64,000 bases of DNA, taken from positions 1,092,501-1,156,500 of the forward strand of contig JAQPZY010001561.1 of assembly GCA_029931535.1 (NCBI GenBank), in the 5' to 3' direction. Source of the DNA: Margaritifera margaritifera. Its lineage: Eukaryota; Mollusca; Bivalvia; Unionida; Margaritiferidae. Shown here in pieces: positions 1-12,960 of the stretch; position 1 is the first letter of the stretch; every line of letters starts with the position of its first letter. The notes under the pieces are model-generated. The model did no database searches, was not told the DNA's origin, and worked only from the letters and a program-made list of their open reading frames with translations. The translations under genes and the position numbers were made by a program.

Positions 1-3000
1 CTCTACTAAGTTTTGGAGAGTAGGAATGCATGCTCATATAGTATACTAGTACAACAGCTCTCCTCTACTAAGTTTTGGAGAGTAGGAATGCATGCTCATA
101 TAGTATACTAGTACAACAGCTCTCCTCTACTAAGTTTTGGAGAGTAGGAATGCATGCTCATATAGTATACTAGTACAACAGCTCTCCTCTACTAAGTTTT
201 GGAGAGTAGGAATGCATGCTCATATAGTATACTAGTACAACAGCTCTCCTCTACTAAGTTTTGGAGAGTAGGAATGCATGCTCATATAGTATACTAGTAC
301 AACAGCTCTCCTCTACTAAGTTTTGGAGAGTAGGAATGCATGCTCATATAGTATACTAGTACAACAGCTCTCCTCTACTAAGTTTTGGAGAGTAGGAATG
401 CATGCTCATATAGTATACTAGTACAACAGCTCTCCTCTACTAAGTTTTGGAGAGTAGGAATGCATGCTCATATAGTATACTAGTACAACAGCTCTCCTCT
501 ACTAAGTTTTGGAGAGTAGGAATGCATGCTCATATAGTATACTAGTACAACAGCTCTCCTCTACTAAGTTTTGGAGAGTAGGAATGCATGCTCATATAGT
601 ATACTAGTACAACAGCTCTCCTCTACTAAGTTTTGGAGAGTAGGAATGCATGCTCATATAGTATACTAGTACAACAGCTCTCCTCTACTAAGTTTTGGAG
701 AGTAGGAATGCATGCTCATATAGTATACTAGTACAACAGCTCTCCTCTACTAAGTTTTGGAGAGTAGGAATGCATGCTCATATAGTATACTAGTACAACA
801 GCTCTCCTCTACTAAGTTTTGGAGAGTAGGAATGCATGCTCATATAGTATACTAGTACAACAGCTCTCCTCTACTAAGTTTTGGAGAGTAGGAATGCATG
901 CTCATATAGTATACTAGTACAACAGCTCTCCTCTACTAAGTTTTGGAGAGTAGGAATGCATGCTCATATAGTATACTAGTACAACAGCTCTCCTCTACTA
1001 AGTTTTGGAGAGTAGGAATGCATGCTCATATAGTATACTAGTACAACAGCTCTCCTCTACTAAGTTTTGGAGAGTAGGAATGCATGCTCATATAGTATAC
1101 TAGTACAACAGCTCTCCTCTACTAAGTTTTGGAGAGTAGGAATGCATGCTCATATAGTATACTAGTACAACAGCTCTCCTCTACTAAGTTTTGGAGAGTA
1201 GGAATGCATGCTCATATAGTATACTAGTACAACAGCTCTCCTCTACTAAGTTTTGGAGAGTAGGAATGCATGCTCATATAGTATACTAGTACAACAGCTC
1301 TCCTCTACTAAGTTTTGGAGAGTAGGAATGCATGCTCATATAGTATACTAGTACAACAGCTCTCCTCTACTAAGTTTTGGAGAGTAGGAATGCATGCTCA
1401 TATAGTATACTAGTACAACAGCTCTCCTCTACTAAGTTTTGGAGAGTAGGAATGCATGCTCATATAGTATACTAGTACAACAGCTCTCCTCTACTAAGTT
1501 TTGGAGAGTAGGAATGCATGCTCATATAGTATACTAGTACAACAGCTCTCCTCTACTAAGTTTTGGAGAGTAGGAATGCATGCTCATATAGTATACTAGT
1601 ACAACAGCTCTCCTCTACTAAGTTTTGGAGAGTAGGAATGCATGCTCATATAGTATACTAGTACAACAGCTCTCCTCTACTAAGTTTTGGAGAGTAGGAA
1701 TGCATGCTCATATAGTATACTAGTACAACAGCTCTCCTCTACTAAGTTTTGGAGAGTAGGAATGCATGCTCATATAGTATACTAGTACAACAGCTCTCCT
1801 CTACTAAGTTTTGGAGAGTAGGAATGCATGCTCATATAGTATACTAGTACAACAGCTCTCCTCTACTAAGTTTTGGAGAGTAGGAATGCATGCTCATATA
1901 GTATACTAGTACAACAGCTCTCCTCTACTAAGTTTTGGAGAGTAGGAATGCATGCTCATATAGTATACTAGTACAACAGCTCTCCTCTACTAAGTTTTGG
2001 AGAGTAGGAATGCATGCTCATATAGTATACTAGTACAACAGCTCTCCTCTACTAAGTTTTGGAGAGTAGGAATGCATGCTCATATAGTATACTAGTACAA
2101 CAGCTCTCCTCTACTAAGTTTTGGAGAGTAGGAATGCATGCTCATATAGTATACTAGTACAACAGCTCTCCTCTACTAAGTTTTGGAGAGTAGGAATGCA
2201 TGCTCATATAGTATACTAGTACAACAGCTCTCCTCTACTAAGTTTTGGAGAGTAGGAATGCATGCTCATATAGTATACTAGTACAACAGCTCTCCTCTAC
2301 TAAGTTTTGGAGAGTAGGAATGCATGCTCATATAGTATACTAGTACAACAGCTCTCCTCTACTAAGTTTTGGAGAGTAGGAATGCATGCTCATATAGTAT
2401 ACTAGTACAACAGCTCTCCTCTACTAAGTTTTGGAGAGTAGGAATGCATGCTCATATAGTATACTAGTACAACAGCTCTCCTCTACTAAGTTTTGGAGAG
2501 TAGGAATGCATGCTCATATAGTATACTAGTACAACAGCTCTCCTCTACTAAGTTTTGGAGAGTAGGAATGCATGCTCATATAGTATACTAGTACAACAGC
2601 TCTCCTCTACTAAGTTTTGGAGAGTAGGAATGCACGCTCATATAGTATACTAGTACAACAGCTCTCCTCTACTAAGTTTTGGAGAGTAGGAATGCACGCT
2701 CATATAGTATACTAGTACAACAGCTCTCCTCTACTAAGTTTTGGAGAGTAGGAATGCACGCTCATATAGTATACTAGTACAACAGCTCTCCTCTACTAAG
2801 TTTTGGAGAGTAGGAATGCACGCTCATATAGTATACTAGTACAACAGCTCTCCTCTACTAAGTTTTGGAGAGTAGGAATGCACGCTCATATAGTATACTA
2901 GTACAACAGCTCTCCTCTACTAAGTTTTGGAGAGTAGGAATGCACGCTCATATAGTATACTAGTACAAACAGCTCTCCTCTACTAAGTTTTGGAGAGTAG

Positions 3001-3652
3001 GAATGCACGCTCATATAGTATACTAGTACAACAGCTCTCCTCTACTAAGTTTTGGAGTGTAGGAATGCACGCTCATATAGTATACTAGTACAACAGCTCT
3101 CCTCTACTAAGTTTTGGAGAGTAGGAATGCACGCTCATATAGTATACTAGTACAACAGCTCTCCTCTACTAAGTTTTGGAGAGTAGGAATGCACGCTCAT
3201 ATAGTATACTAGTACAACAGCTCTCCTCTACTAAGTTTTGGAGAGTAGGAATGCACGCTCATATAGTATACTAGTACAACAGCTCTCCTCTACTAAGTTT
3301 TGGAGAGTAGGAATGCACGCTCATATAGTATACTAGTACAACAGCTCTCCTCTACTAAGTTTTGGAGAGTAGGAATGCACGCTCATATAGTATACTAGTA
3401 CAACAGCTCTCCTCTACTAAGTTTTGGAGAGTAGGAATGCACGCTCATATAGTATACTAGTACAACAGCTCTCCTCTACTAAGTTTTGGAGAGTAGGAAT
3501 GCACGCTCATATAGTATACTAGTACAACAGCTCTCCTCTACTAAGTTTTGGAGAGTAGGAATGCATGCTCATATAGTATACTAGTACAACAGCTCTCCTC
3601 TACTAAGTTTTGGAGAGTAGGAATGCATGCTCATATAGTATACTAGTACAAT
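1..3652. repeat. 62-bp satellite array, about 59 copies
   Basis: Head-to-tail 62-bp units run from the first base to about 3652, so the left end of the array is outside the window. Copies are almost identical. One block (about 2633-3503, roughly 15 copies) carries GCACGC where all others have GCATGC, and the last two copies return to GCATGC. There is one single-base insertion near 2969 and one G-to-T-type change near 3057. Each unit contains an imperfect stem (CTCTCC ... GGAGAG) and several short palindromes (ATGCAT, GCATGC, GTATAC, ACTAGT). No open frame of note. It probably lies in the last intron of, or just beyond, the minus-strand STX17 gene. Confidence 0.98.
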
Positions 3653-3876
3653 TTTGTATTTCAATCAAATAATCACAGAAGAATATGCTTGAATCATGCA
3701 TAGTTATAGAATGGACTGACCCTTCTCATGCTGCCCTAAATGTAACTTTTATATCATTTACAACTTTGTATTTCAATCAAATAATCACAGAAGAATATGC
3801 TTGAATCATGCATAGTTATAGAATGGACTGACCCTTCTCATGCTGCCCTAAATGTAACTTTTATATCATTTACATC
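3653..3876. repeat. 112-bp tandem duplication next to the satellite
   Basis: Two near-identical 112-bp copies start at 3653 and 3765 (TTTGTATTTCAATC at the head of each). They abut the 62-bp array directly. The second copy continues into unique sequence after about 3874. Confidence 0.9.
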
Positions 3877-4420
3877 TGATTCATCATAAACATAAACAGG
3901 AGCAGATCCAAAAATATCACTGGGGAGGGAAGGTGCGTGTGTGTGTAAACAAGTAGGTGATGGATCTATGAGATGGAACCCCCTGAAGGGGCCCATGGGG
4001 CAAAGCCCCTGGAAACTCCTGCATTTTAAGCATTTCCAGGGCATAATTTTAACCATCTAACTATAATCAAAAATTATTCTATAAAATGTTGTCTGTTTTG
4101 CACTTATTTTTGGGGAAGTGGGGTGGAGTGGGGTTGGGTGGGGCACATATTGGCTCATTGACTCTGCCCGTGCCACACCTGATAAACCTCATCACACAGG
4201 TAGGTATCTACTGTATAATGTCCACTTGTTGTCTGGAGCAATCCAATGTACATGCACATACATATGACAGGTAAAAGGCATGCTCCTCATGCACATACAT
4301 GTAGTGCAAGGAGTTGGAGGGATGTCTGCTAGGAGAGTTCAAGCCCAATCATGTACTTGTCCCTGCTACAACTGGCACTGCAAGTAGGATTCCACATTAA
4401 AACAACAACCAAGCTAGGGA
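3877..4420. other. Intron-like sequence, nothing recognised
   Basis: Unique-looking sequence with short G-rich stretches near 4110-4145. Reading frames are short and resemble no family I know. I see no STX17 C-terminal exon here. Confidence 0.5.
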
Positions 4421-4491
4421 ATGTATAGTTAAGTGGAAGTTGAATGTATAGTTAAGTGGAAGTTGAATGTATAGTTATGTGGAAGTTGAAT
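4421..4491. repeat. 23-bp tandem repeat, 3 copies
   Basis: Three copies of AATGTATAGTTAAGTGGAAG plus TTG, the third with one substitution. Confidence 0.9.
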
Positions 4492-4540
4492 GTTGAGACG
4501 GAGGTACATGCCCAAAAAGGCACACAGAAAGTTTAATGGG

Positions 4541-4615
4541 CAGGACTTGGTGCTAAAGTGGTTGAGCATCCATCTTGAGTTTAGAAGGTCCTAAGTTCGA
4601 GCCCAGGTCTGAACA
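4541..4615 (+). repeat. tRNA-derived SINE head or tRNA pseudogene
   Basis: A pol III type internal promoter is visible: an A-box-like TGGTGCTAAAGTGGTTGAGC at about 4550 and a B-box-like AAGTTCGAGCCC at about 4592. Spacing is close to that of a tRNA, and an anticodon-arm-like segment lies between them. The acceptor stem does not pair well and no CCA-side match is seen, so it is a SINE head or pseudogene, not a working tRNA. An AT-rich tail follows. Confidence 0.5.
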
Positions 4616-4754
4616 TATATATTTTCCTCTGCTATAGTATTCTCAGCAGAAGAGATCTGTAGAATAAAACACTGTTGTATATTTTTTAAATTTATTTACC
4701 AGTACTGATATAGCTTAAATAAATAAAAATGGGGATTGCTAGGAAGAGCACTAC

Positions 4755-4965
4755 TTTCAATGCCAGTAAAAACTTAATACACAAAGAGTTCAGTTAGATC
4801 AGTCAAAATCATTCATACAATGCCAGTAATGTTAAAAACTTAATAAACAAAGAGTTCAGTGAGATCAGTCAAAATCATTCATACAATGCCAGTAATGTTA
4901 AAAACTTAATACACAAAGAGTTCAATGAGATCAGTCAAAATCATTCATAAAATGCCTGTAACCAT
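4755..4965. repeat. 66-bp tandem repeat, about 3 copies
   Basis: The phrase ATCATTCATACAATGCC recurs at 66-bp spacing (anchor positions about 4811, 4877, 4943) with few differences. Confidence 0.85.
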
Positions 4966-5884
4966 GTTAAGGTGGAGTCTGTTTTCTAGAAAAAAAGATG
5001 GCATGCATGAGGAACGGTAAAAATTCATTATAAATTTGAACTTGGATTCAGACTCGGAGTCTGAAGATGAGATGTGATGACTGAAGAATCTGACAGAATT
5101 CTTGTAATATACAATATATAAAGTATAACTATTACACCATTAGGGAGTCCCTTGCATGGTTCTCACCTGACACCACTGACCATAATGTTTGTTTATGAGT
5201 AGTAAATTGTGGCAGTTACATGCACTTTTGGAGTTACTCGAAGAAGGTAAATCTGACTTTTTGGGGTGGAAATTTATAACAGCTACTGAAGCTGATTCCA
5301 CCATGAATGCTTGAAAAAATGTGGGAAAAAAAATTACACCTGAGTTTCTATCTATACAGTGGGGTTCAATCTAGGATTCAAGGATACAGGTCCAATGGCC
5401 CCTTGATATTTTGGAAAGCAGTCAGGTAAGATTTTAATGGGCCAATATTTTGCATGGATTCTGTTTTGTTTTTCTTATAACAGAAAAAATATGCTTTTTG
5501 TTCTTTAGCAATTTTAAAAAAAATCAAGATTCAAAATTATTTCTTCATTTGAGTCAAATTTTAGTGTGATACCATCTGCTCTTTTTGCATATTCAATGAA
5601 AGAAACTATCCAACATTCACACATAATTCACAGCAAAACTGGAAGTTTATGATGGACAGCCTGTGAAAGATAGTCAGGTCTAATGCACAGAAGTAAAAAG
5701 GTTTTTCCAATTTTTATAGTGAATTAAATTCAACTAAAGTGCTTTACTATTGTGCCAGTCAGTATTCTGCGGTGATTACTCAATGCTTATTTGTTCCTTT
5801 ACTTACAAAGGATTTAAATAGCAAACTGAACCCATTTTACAATGCAAACAACTAATGATTTGAAAATATGAGAATCACTGATTG
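4966..5884. other. AT-rich intron-like sequence
   Basis: No exon with acceptable splice sites, no long frame and no clear repeat. Ends in a pure (TA)n run at 5886-5927. Confidence 0.5.

Positions 5885-5885
<1 letters not shown>

Positions 5886-5927
<42 letters not shown>
5886..5927. repeat. (TA)n microsatellite
   Basis: About 42 bp of alternating TA directly before the hAT-like element end at 5928. Confidence 0.95.
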
Positions 5928-5930
<3 letters not shown>

Positions 5931-6840
5931 GGCTGAGCAAATCCCATAGCCCGACGTCCCGGACTATTCATTTTTGAAGTCGGGCAAGTAAAATTTTCCA
6001 AGTCGCTAGTCCGGGACAAGTACTTTTTTAAAAAGTCGGGGGAAGCCCTTATTTTCGTGCTTTAATCATTATATCTACCTTTATTTGGCCAATCATGCCC
6101 TCCGGGCATACTGAATACTTGATTCTTCATGTATACATTTACATTCTGTATAACACATAAATGTGGTCAGTGACCAAATTATCGGCAAATCAAAACACGT
6201 CAAACAAAAGAAAGCCAGTATGATCAATTAGTAGTGTTTTAAGCGACTTTGTTGCATTGTGTTTCCTTTATGAACTGATTAAATGACCGTAATGATTGTT
6301 TAATTTTTAATTGATTATACAGATGATTAACTTGCACGTGCGATATTGCGTTTGAAGCAAAACTATTACGCTAATTAATGATCTGTCTCTGTTCGTATTT
6401 AAAAGAGAAAATGTATGTTATGATCACTTTAGAAGTAGTTGTCAAGCAAGCTGATAGTTACTCTGTGGATAAAATGAGTTTGCTAAATTATTTTTGCAAG
6501 GAAGGTAATAAGGGCGATTCGGAGAAGGAACATTTTTGTGAAAGTGGAGGGATACAACGTAAGACTGCTACTGAATGTGCGGTAGCTATTTCTCCAAAGA
6601 GACATAAGCAGAACCTTTGAGATGCTTTAGAGCATTTGACTACAGGCACTTTCCTCATGAGAGGGCAGCTCTGTTGAAATATGGGAGGGAAGACTTGCAG
6701 GTTCTTCTTAATCATCTTCAGGGCTGAGCAAATCCCATAGCCCGACGTCCTAGACTATTCATTTTTGAATTCAGGCAAGTAAAATTTTCCAAGTTTCTAG
6801 TCCGGGACTAGTGGATGAAAAAAAATTTTGCTCAGCCCTG
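5928..6840. mobile_element. hAT-like non-autonomous DNA transposon with nested copy
   Basis: The left end reads CAGGGCTGAGCAAA and the right end is its exact reverse complement, TTTGCTCAGCCCTG at 6827-6840. CAGGG-type termini are typical of hAT elements, which make 8-bp target duplications. Here both flanks are TA-rich, so a duplication cannot be proven. The first ~95 bp of the element recur in direct orientation at 6719-6812, so 6719-6840 is by itself a 122-bp element with perfect 14-bp inverted repeats. An 80-codon frame at 6378-6620 inside it is not recognised. Confidence 0.65.
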
Positions 6841-6892
6841 TGTATATATATGAAAATGAGAATCACTGATTGTATGTATTTATATATATATA

Positions 6893-7373
6893 TAAAGAGA
6901 GCGAGAGCGAGCGAGCAAGCAAGAGAAAGAATTACAACTATACACCAAACAGAACTGAAAGTGCTATCCCTGGATTCAACAGGAGAATCCTTGAGAACAT
7001 TACCAGAATTTGTTAAATACAAATGAATAATATTATCATACAGGTTCGAGAATTTTAATTCGTACTCTATGGAGATTCAAACCAAGATCCGTGGGTTACG
7101 GCATGCATCACCATGTTTGTAAGCACCAACCCCTATACCATCTTGACCATGCACACATCACCAAAAATGATGCTGCAGTGGTATAGGCATTCGTCCAAAG
7201 CAGACATACCCGCATGTCGACACAGTAATTAATTCTCATCTAAGTACACAGTCAATCTATATATATATATATAGTGTGATAATATTAAAATGTACACTAC
7301 TTTGTTGCACTGTCTTTATTTTGAGAGAGTTGGTGATTCAAATTTTGACTGTGATAACATTCTTACTGTGATT
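6893..7373. other. Low-complexity and unassigned sequence
   Basis: Starts with TA and GAGCGA-rich purine tracts (about 6870-6930). The rest is unique sequence with a short TA run at about 7257-7274. No gene seen. Confidence 0.5.
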
Positions 7374-10300
7374 ATGGAAGACCATGATGCATGTACTGCT
7401 GACTTTATTGTGGTCATGGCAAGCCATGATGCATGTACTGCTGGCTTTACTGTGGTTATGGCAAGCCATGATGCATGTACTGCTGGCTTTACTGTGGTCA
7501 TGGCAAGCCATGATGCATGTACTGCTGGCTTTACTGTGGTCATGGGAAGCCATGATGCATGTACTGCTGGCTTTACTGTGGTCAATGCAAGCCATGATGC
7601 ATGTACTGCTGGCTTTACTGTGGTTATGGCAAGCCATGATGCATGTACTGCTGGCTTTAATGTGGTCATGGCAAGCCATGATGAATGTACTGCTGACTTT
7701 ACTGTGGTCATGGCAAACCATGATCCACGTACTGCTGACTTTAATGTGGTCATGGCAAGCCTTGATGCATGTACTGCTGACTTTACTGTGGTCATGGGAA
7801 GCCATGATGCATGTACTGCTGGCTTTACTGTGGTCATGGGAAGCCATGATGCATTTACTGCTGGCTTTACTGTGGTCATGGGAAGCCATGATGAATGTAC
7901 TGCTGGCATTACTGTGGTCATGGGAAGCCATGATGCATGTACTGCTGGCTTTACTGTGGTCATGGGAAGCCATGATGAATGTACTGCTGGCTTTACTGTG
8001 GTCATGGGAAGCCATGATGAATGTACTGCTGGCTTTACTGTTGGTCACAGCAAGCCATGATGAATGTACTGCTGGCTTTACTGTTGGTCACAGCAAGCCA
8101 TGATGAATGTACTCCTGGCTTTACTGTTGGTTACAGCAAGCCATGATGAATGTACTCCTGGCTTTAGTGTTGGTCACAGCAAGCCATGATGAATGTACTC
8201 CTGGCTTTACTGTTGGTTACAGCAAGCCATGATGAATGTACTCCTGGCTTTACTGTTGGTTACAGCAAACTATAATGCATGTACTGCTGGCTTTACTGTG
8301 GTGTACTGCTGACTTTACTGTGTTCATGGCAAACCATGATGCATGTACTGCTGGCTTTAATGTGGTCATGGCAAAAGCCATAATGCATTTACTGCTGGCT
8401 TTAATGTGGTCATGGCAAGCCATGATGAAGTACTGCTGGCTTTAATGTGGTCATGGCAAGCCATAATGCATTTACTGATGGCTTTAATGTGGTCATGGCA
8501 AGCTATAATGCATTTACTGCTGGCTTTAATGTGGTCATGGCAAACCATGATGCATGTACTGCTGGCTTTAATGTGGTCATGGCAAGCCATGATGCATGTA
8601 CTGCTGGCTTTAATGTGGTCATGTCAAGCCATGATGCATGTACTGCTAACTTTACTGTGGTCATGGCAAACCATGATGCATGTACTGCTGGCTTTAATGT
8701 GGTCATGGCAAAAGCCATAATGCAATTACTGCTGGCTTTAATGTGGTCATGGCAAGCCATGATGCATGTACTGCTGGCTTTAATGTGGTCATGGCAAGCC
8801 ATAATGCATTTACTGCTGGCTTTAATGTGGTCATGGCAAGCCATAATGCATTTACTGCTGGCTTTAATGTGGTCATGGCAAACCATGATCCATGTACTGC
8901 TGGCTTTAATGTGGTCATGGCAAGCCATGATGCATGTACTGCTGGCTTTAATGTGGTCATGGCAAGCCATGATGCATGTAATGCTGGCTTTAATGTGGTC
9001 ATGGAAAGCCACGATGCGTGTACTGCTGGCTTTACTGTGGTCATGGCAAGCCATGAAGCATGTACTGTTGACTTAACTGTGGTGTATTGCTATTTTTACT
9101 GTGGTCATGGCAAGCCATGATACATATACTGCTGACTTTACTGTGCTCATGGCAAGCCATGATCCATGTACTGCTGGCTTTATTGTGGTCATGGCAAGCC
9201 ATGATGCATGTACTGCTGGCTTAAGTGTGGTGTACTGCTGACTTTACTGTGGTCATGGCAAGCCATGATGCATGTACTGTTGACTTAACTGTGGTGTATT
9301 GCTATCTTTACTGTGGTCATGGCAAGCCATGATGAATGTACTGCTGGCTTTACTGTTGGTCACGCAAGCCATGATACATGTACTGCTGACTTTACTGTGG
9401 TCATGGCAAGCCATGATCCATGTACTGCTGACTTAACTGTGGTGTATTGCTATTTTTACTGTGGTCATGGCAAGCCATGATACATGTACTGCTGACTTTA
9501 CTGTGTTCACGACAAGTCATGATCCATGTACTGCTGGCTTTATTGTGGTCATGGCAAGCCATGATGCATGTACTGTTGACTTAACTGTGGTGTATTGCTA
9601 TTTTTACTGTGGTCATGGCAAGCCATGATGCATGTACTGCTGTCTTTAATGTGGTCATGGCAAAAGCCATAATGCATTTACTGCTGGCTTTAATGTGGTC
9701 ATGGCAAGCCATGATGCATGTACTGTTGACTTAACTGTGGTGTATTGCTATCTTTACTGTGGTCATGGCAAGCCATGATGAATGTACTGCTGGCTTTACT
9801 GTTGGTCACGCAAGCCATGATACATGTACTGCTGACTTTACTGTGGTCATGGCAAGCCATGATCCATGTACTGTTGGCTTAAGTGTGGTGTACTGCTGAC
9901 TTTACTGTGGTCAATGCAAGCCATGATGCATGTACTGCTGGCTTTACTGTGGTTATGGCAAGCCATGATGCATGTACTGCTGGCTTTACTGTGGTCATGG
10001 GAAGCCATGATGCATGTACTGCTGGCTTTACTGTGGTCATGGCAAGCCATGATGCATGTACTGCTGGCTTTACTGTGGTTATGGCAAGCCATGATGCATG
10101 TACTGCTGGCTTTAATGTGGTCATGGCAAGCCATGATGAACGTACTGCTGACTTTACTGTGGTCATGACAAACCATGATCCATGTACTGCTGACTTTAAT
10201 GTGGTCATGGCAAGCCTTGATGCATGTACTGCTGACTTTAATGTGGTCATGGGAAGCCGTGATGCATGTACTGCTGGCTTTACTGTGGTCATGGGAAGCC

Positions 10301-11418
10301 ATGATGCATTTACTGCTGGCTTTACTGTGGTCATGGGAAGCCATGATGAATGTACTGCTGGCTTTACTGTGGTCATGGGAAGCCATGATGCATGTACTGC
10401 TGGCTTTACTGTGGTCATGGGAAGCCATGATGAATGTACTGCTGGCTTTACTGTGGTCATGGGAAGCCATGATGAATGTACTGCTGGCTTTACTGTTGGT
10501 CACAGCAAGCCATGATGAATGTACTCCTGGCTTTACTGTTGGTTACAGCAAGCCATGATGAATGTACTGCTGGCTTTAGTGTTGGTCACAGCAAGCCATG
10601 ATGAATGTACTCCTGGCTTTACTGTTGGTTACAGCAAACCATAATGTATGTACTGCTGGCTTTACTGTGGTGTACTGCTGACTTTACTGTGTTCATGGCA
10701 AACCATGATGCATGTACTGCTGGCTTAAATGTGGTCATGGCAAAAGCCATAATGCATTTACTGCTGGCTTTAATGTGGTCATGGCAAGCCATGATGCATT
10801 TACTGCTGGCTTTAATGTGGTCATGGCAAACCATGATCAAGGAACTGCTGGCTTTAATGTGGTCATGGCAAGCCATGATGCATGTACTGCTGGCTTTAAT
10901 GTGGTCATGGCAAACCATGATGCATGTACTGCTGACTTTACTGTGGTCATGGCAAACCATGATGCATGTACTGCTGGCTTTAATGTGGTCATGGCAAAAG
11001 CCACAATGCATTTACTGCTGGCTTTAATGTGGTTATGGCAAGCCATGATGCATGTACTGCTGGCTTTAATGTGGTCATGGCAAGTGATAATGCATTTACT
11101 GCTGGCTTTAATGTGGTCATGGCAAGCCATAATGCATTTACTGCTGGCTTTAATGTGGTCATGGCAAACCATGATACATATACTGCTGGCTTTAATGTGG
11201 TCATGGCAAGCCATGATGCATGTAATGCTGGCTTTAATGTGGTCATGGGAAGCCATGATGCGTGTACTGCTGACTTTACTGTGGTCATGGCAAGCAATGA
11301 AGCATGTACTGTTGACTTAACTGTGGTGTATTGCTATTTTTACTGTGGTCATGGCAAGCCATGATACATATACTGATGACTTTACTGTGCTCATGGCAAG
11401 CCATGATGCATTGTTATG
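7374..11418. repeat. 42-bp minisatellite, about 95 copies
   Basis: Units of 42 bp (core GGTCATGGCAAGCCATGATG) fill 4 kb. Because 42 is a multiple of three, long open frames occur on both strands, for example a 14-residue repeat at 7290-8060 (+). Differences between copies are mostly non-synonymous in every frame, and many frames break at shortened units, so I read this as non-coding. Two large segments (about 7570-9170 and 9905-11412) share rare variants in the same order, which marks a later block duplication of about 2.3 kb. Confidence 0.95.
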
Positions 11419-12193
11419 TATGATGTTTGTATAATATTATAGATATTTTCGGAAATTATAAATGTTTCTTGACTTTAATATTTGCTTTAGAAATATTTAA
11501 CTAGTGTCCTTGAATTAGGTTGTTTACTTCAGATTTGAGCTAAAGGATAGTTTTGATCAACAAAATGTTTACCAAATTTGAGGTCAAGGTTGATTTTGTT
11601 TACAGATAAAACTAGAAATACCTTAGGAGTTACCTGTAAATGGACACACATACATTTATTATTCTAGAATGTTGTGTCATGTGACCAATCTTTATATATA
11701 CCATGTTTAGTGGACAGTTTTTCAGTTTCGACATTACTATCAGTCTTGTAAAGAGCTATTACAGTTGTGGAAAGTCATTCCAAATTCTAAGAGAGTAATT
11801 ATTTAAATATTCATTGGATTATAGCAGTGCTCATAGACTTTTGGATTTTGGATTTTTAATTGATGATTTTGGAATTTATATGAACTTATTCAGAGATATT
11901 TTGGAGTACTTCATTTTGACATCAGCACATTAAAGACTACTAGTACATCAGGACTTTCAAGACCATTGGCACATCATAACATTCAAGGATATAGCCGTGA
12001 ATTCGGAACATTCTATATTTAGAACTTGTGATTAGAACACTAATTCTTATTGGATTATTTGGATTTTAATACACATTACTGTAAGTGTCTTTTTGATTTT
12101 TCATCTTAATTATCTAGATATAAATTGGTTGTTGATTTTTACTTGAGTTGTTGGTTTCACTTTCTTTCTGTTACATTTTTCTAGACCACAGAG
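11419..12193. other. AT-rich intron-like sequence
   Basis: Unique AT-rich sequence between the main 42-bp array and an outlying pair of its units. No exon recognised. Confidence 0.5.
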
Positions 12194-12266
12194 TCGTAAC
12201 AGCATGTACTGCTGACTTTCCTGTGGTCACAGCAAGCCATGATACTTGTACTGCTGACTTTATTAC
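12194..12266. repeat. Outlying copies of the 42-bp unit
   Basis: Nearly two units (AGCATGTACTGCTGACTTTC and a second AAGCCATGATACTTGTACTG copy) sit about 780 bp beyond the end of the main array. Confidence 0.85.
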
Positions 12267-12619
12267 CACATTCATTCATATGTTCATGTTATTCTGTTTT
12301 GATGGTGGACTGGGTGAAAAGAGGGAAGCATCTTTAGACAATTTCAGACGGATAGTATCACTCTGATTTATTAATTTGGATGGTTTTCTAGAAAGAATCA
12401 TTTGCATGTTCAAGAATCATTCATGACTTGTGAAAATTTCTGTTTCCATGTGGTGTGAATGGTTATTGTTCATCGCTATGTTAAATATCAATTTGCTGGT
12501 ATAAGCCTGTGTAACCAGTTAAGCTAAACCATCAATATCTATAAGTAAAATGCTAATTTACATAACGCACATCATAGGTAAAGGACTGAACTTGCATTCA
12601 GGAATATGACGGGGTAAGA

Positions 12620-12960
12620 GACATACAAAATAAGTCTTGATTATTTTGAATATCTCTATATAAATACCTTCAAACTGTTATATACGTGCTTAGTAAGACC
12701 TCATCTAGAATATGCTAATCAGGTATGGAATCCATACTAGATAAAACACATTGACATGACTGAAAATATTCAAAAGTGACACACCAAGCTTACCGGGGAT
12801 CTCTCAAGGCTGTCTTATGAAGACAGGTTAAAGAGACTTAACTGCCCACACTTGCATACAGACGAGCTGGAGGTAACATGATTGAAATATACAAGATTTT
12901 AAGTGGAAAATACAATCCAGAAGTCTCAAATATATTTCATGGAAATATTACAACCTGACT
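12620..12960 (+). pseudogene. CR1/Jockey-type LINE ORF2 C-terminal fragment
   Basis: Forward-strand translation across frame breaks gives the usual tail of CR1/Jockey-type reverse transcriptases: an LRPHLEYA-like segment at about 12685-12715, a QKRATKL-like segment near 12770, and LAYRRAGGNMIEIYKIL at about 12850-12900. It lacks the catalytic domains and carries stops and frameshifts. It runs directly into the 36-bp minisatellite at 12940, so the array seems to have grown from within it. Clade assignment is approximate. Confidence 0.6.

Noticed and set aside
1..3652. Satellite as a possible CRISPR-like array
   Set aside because: Repeats are directly adjacent with no distinct spacers, and the DNA is eukaryotic.
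4541..4615. Functional tRNA gene
   Set aside because: A and B boxes are present, but the acceptor and anticodon stems do not pair properly.
7290..8060. 256-codon frame with a 14-residue repeat
   Set aside because: The unit length of 42 bp keeps all frames open on both strands. Changes between copies are mostly non-synonymous and neighbouring parts of the same array are full of stops.
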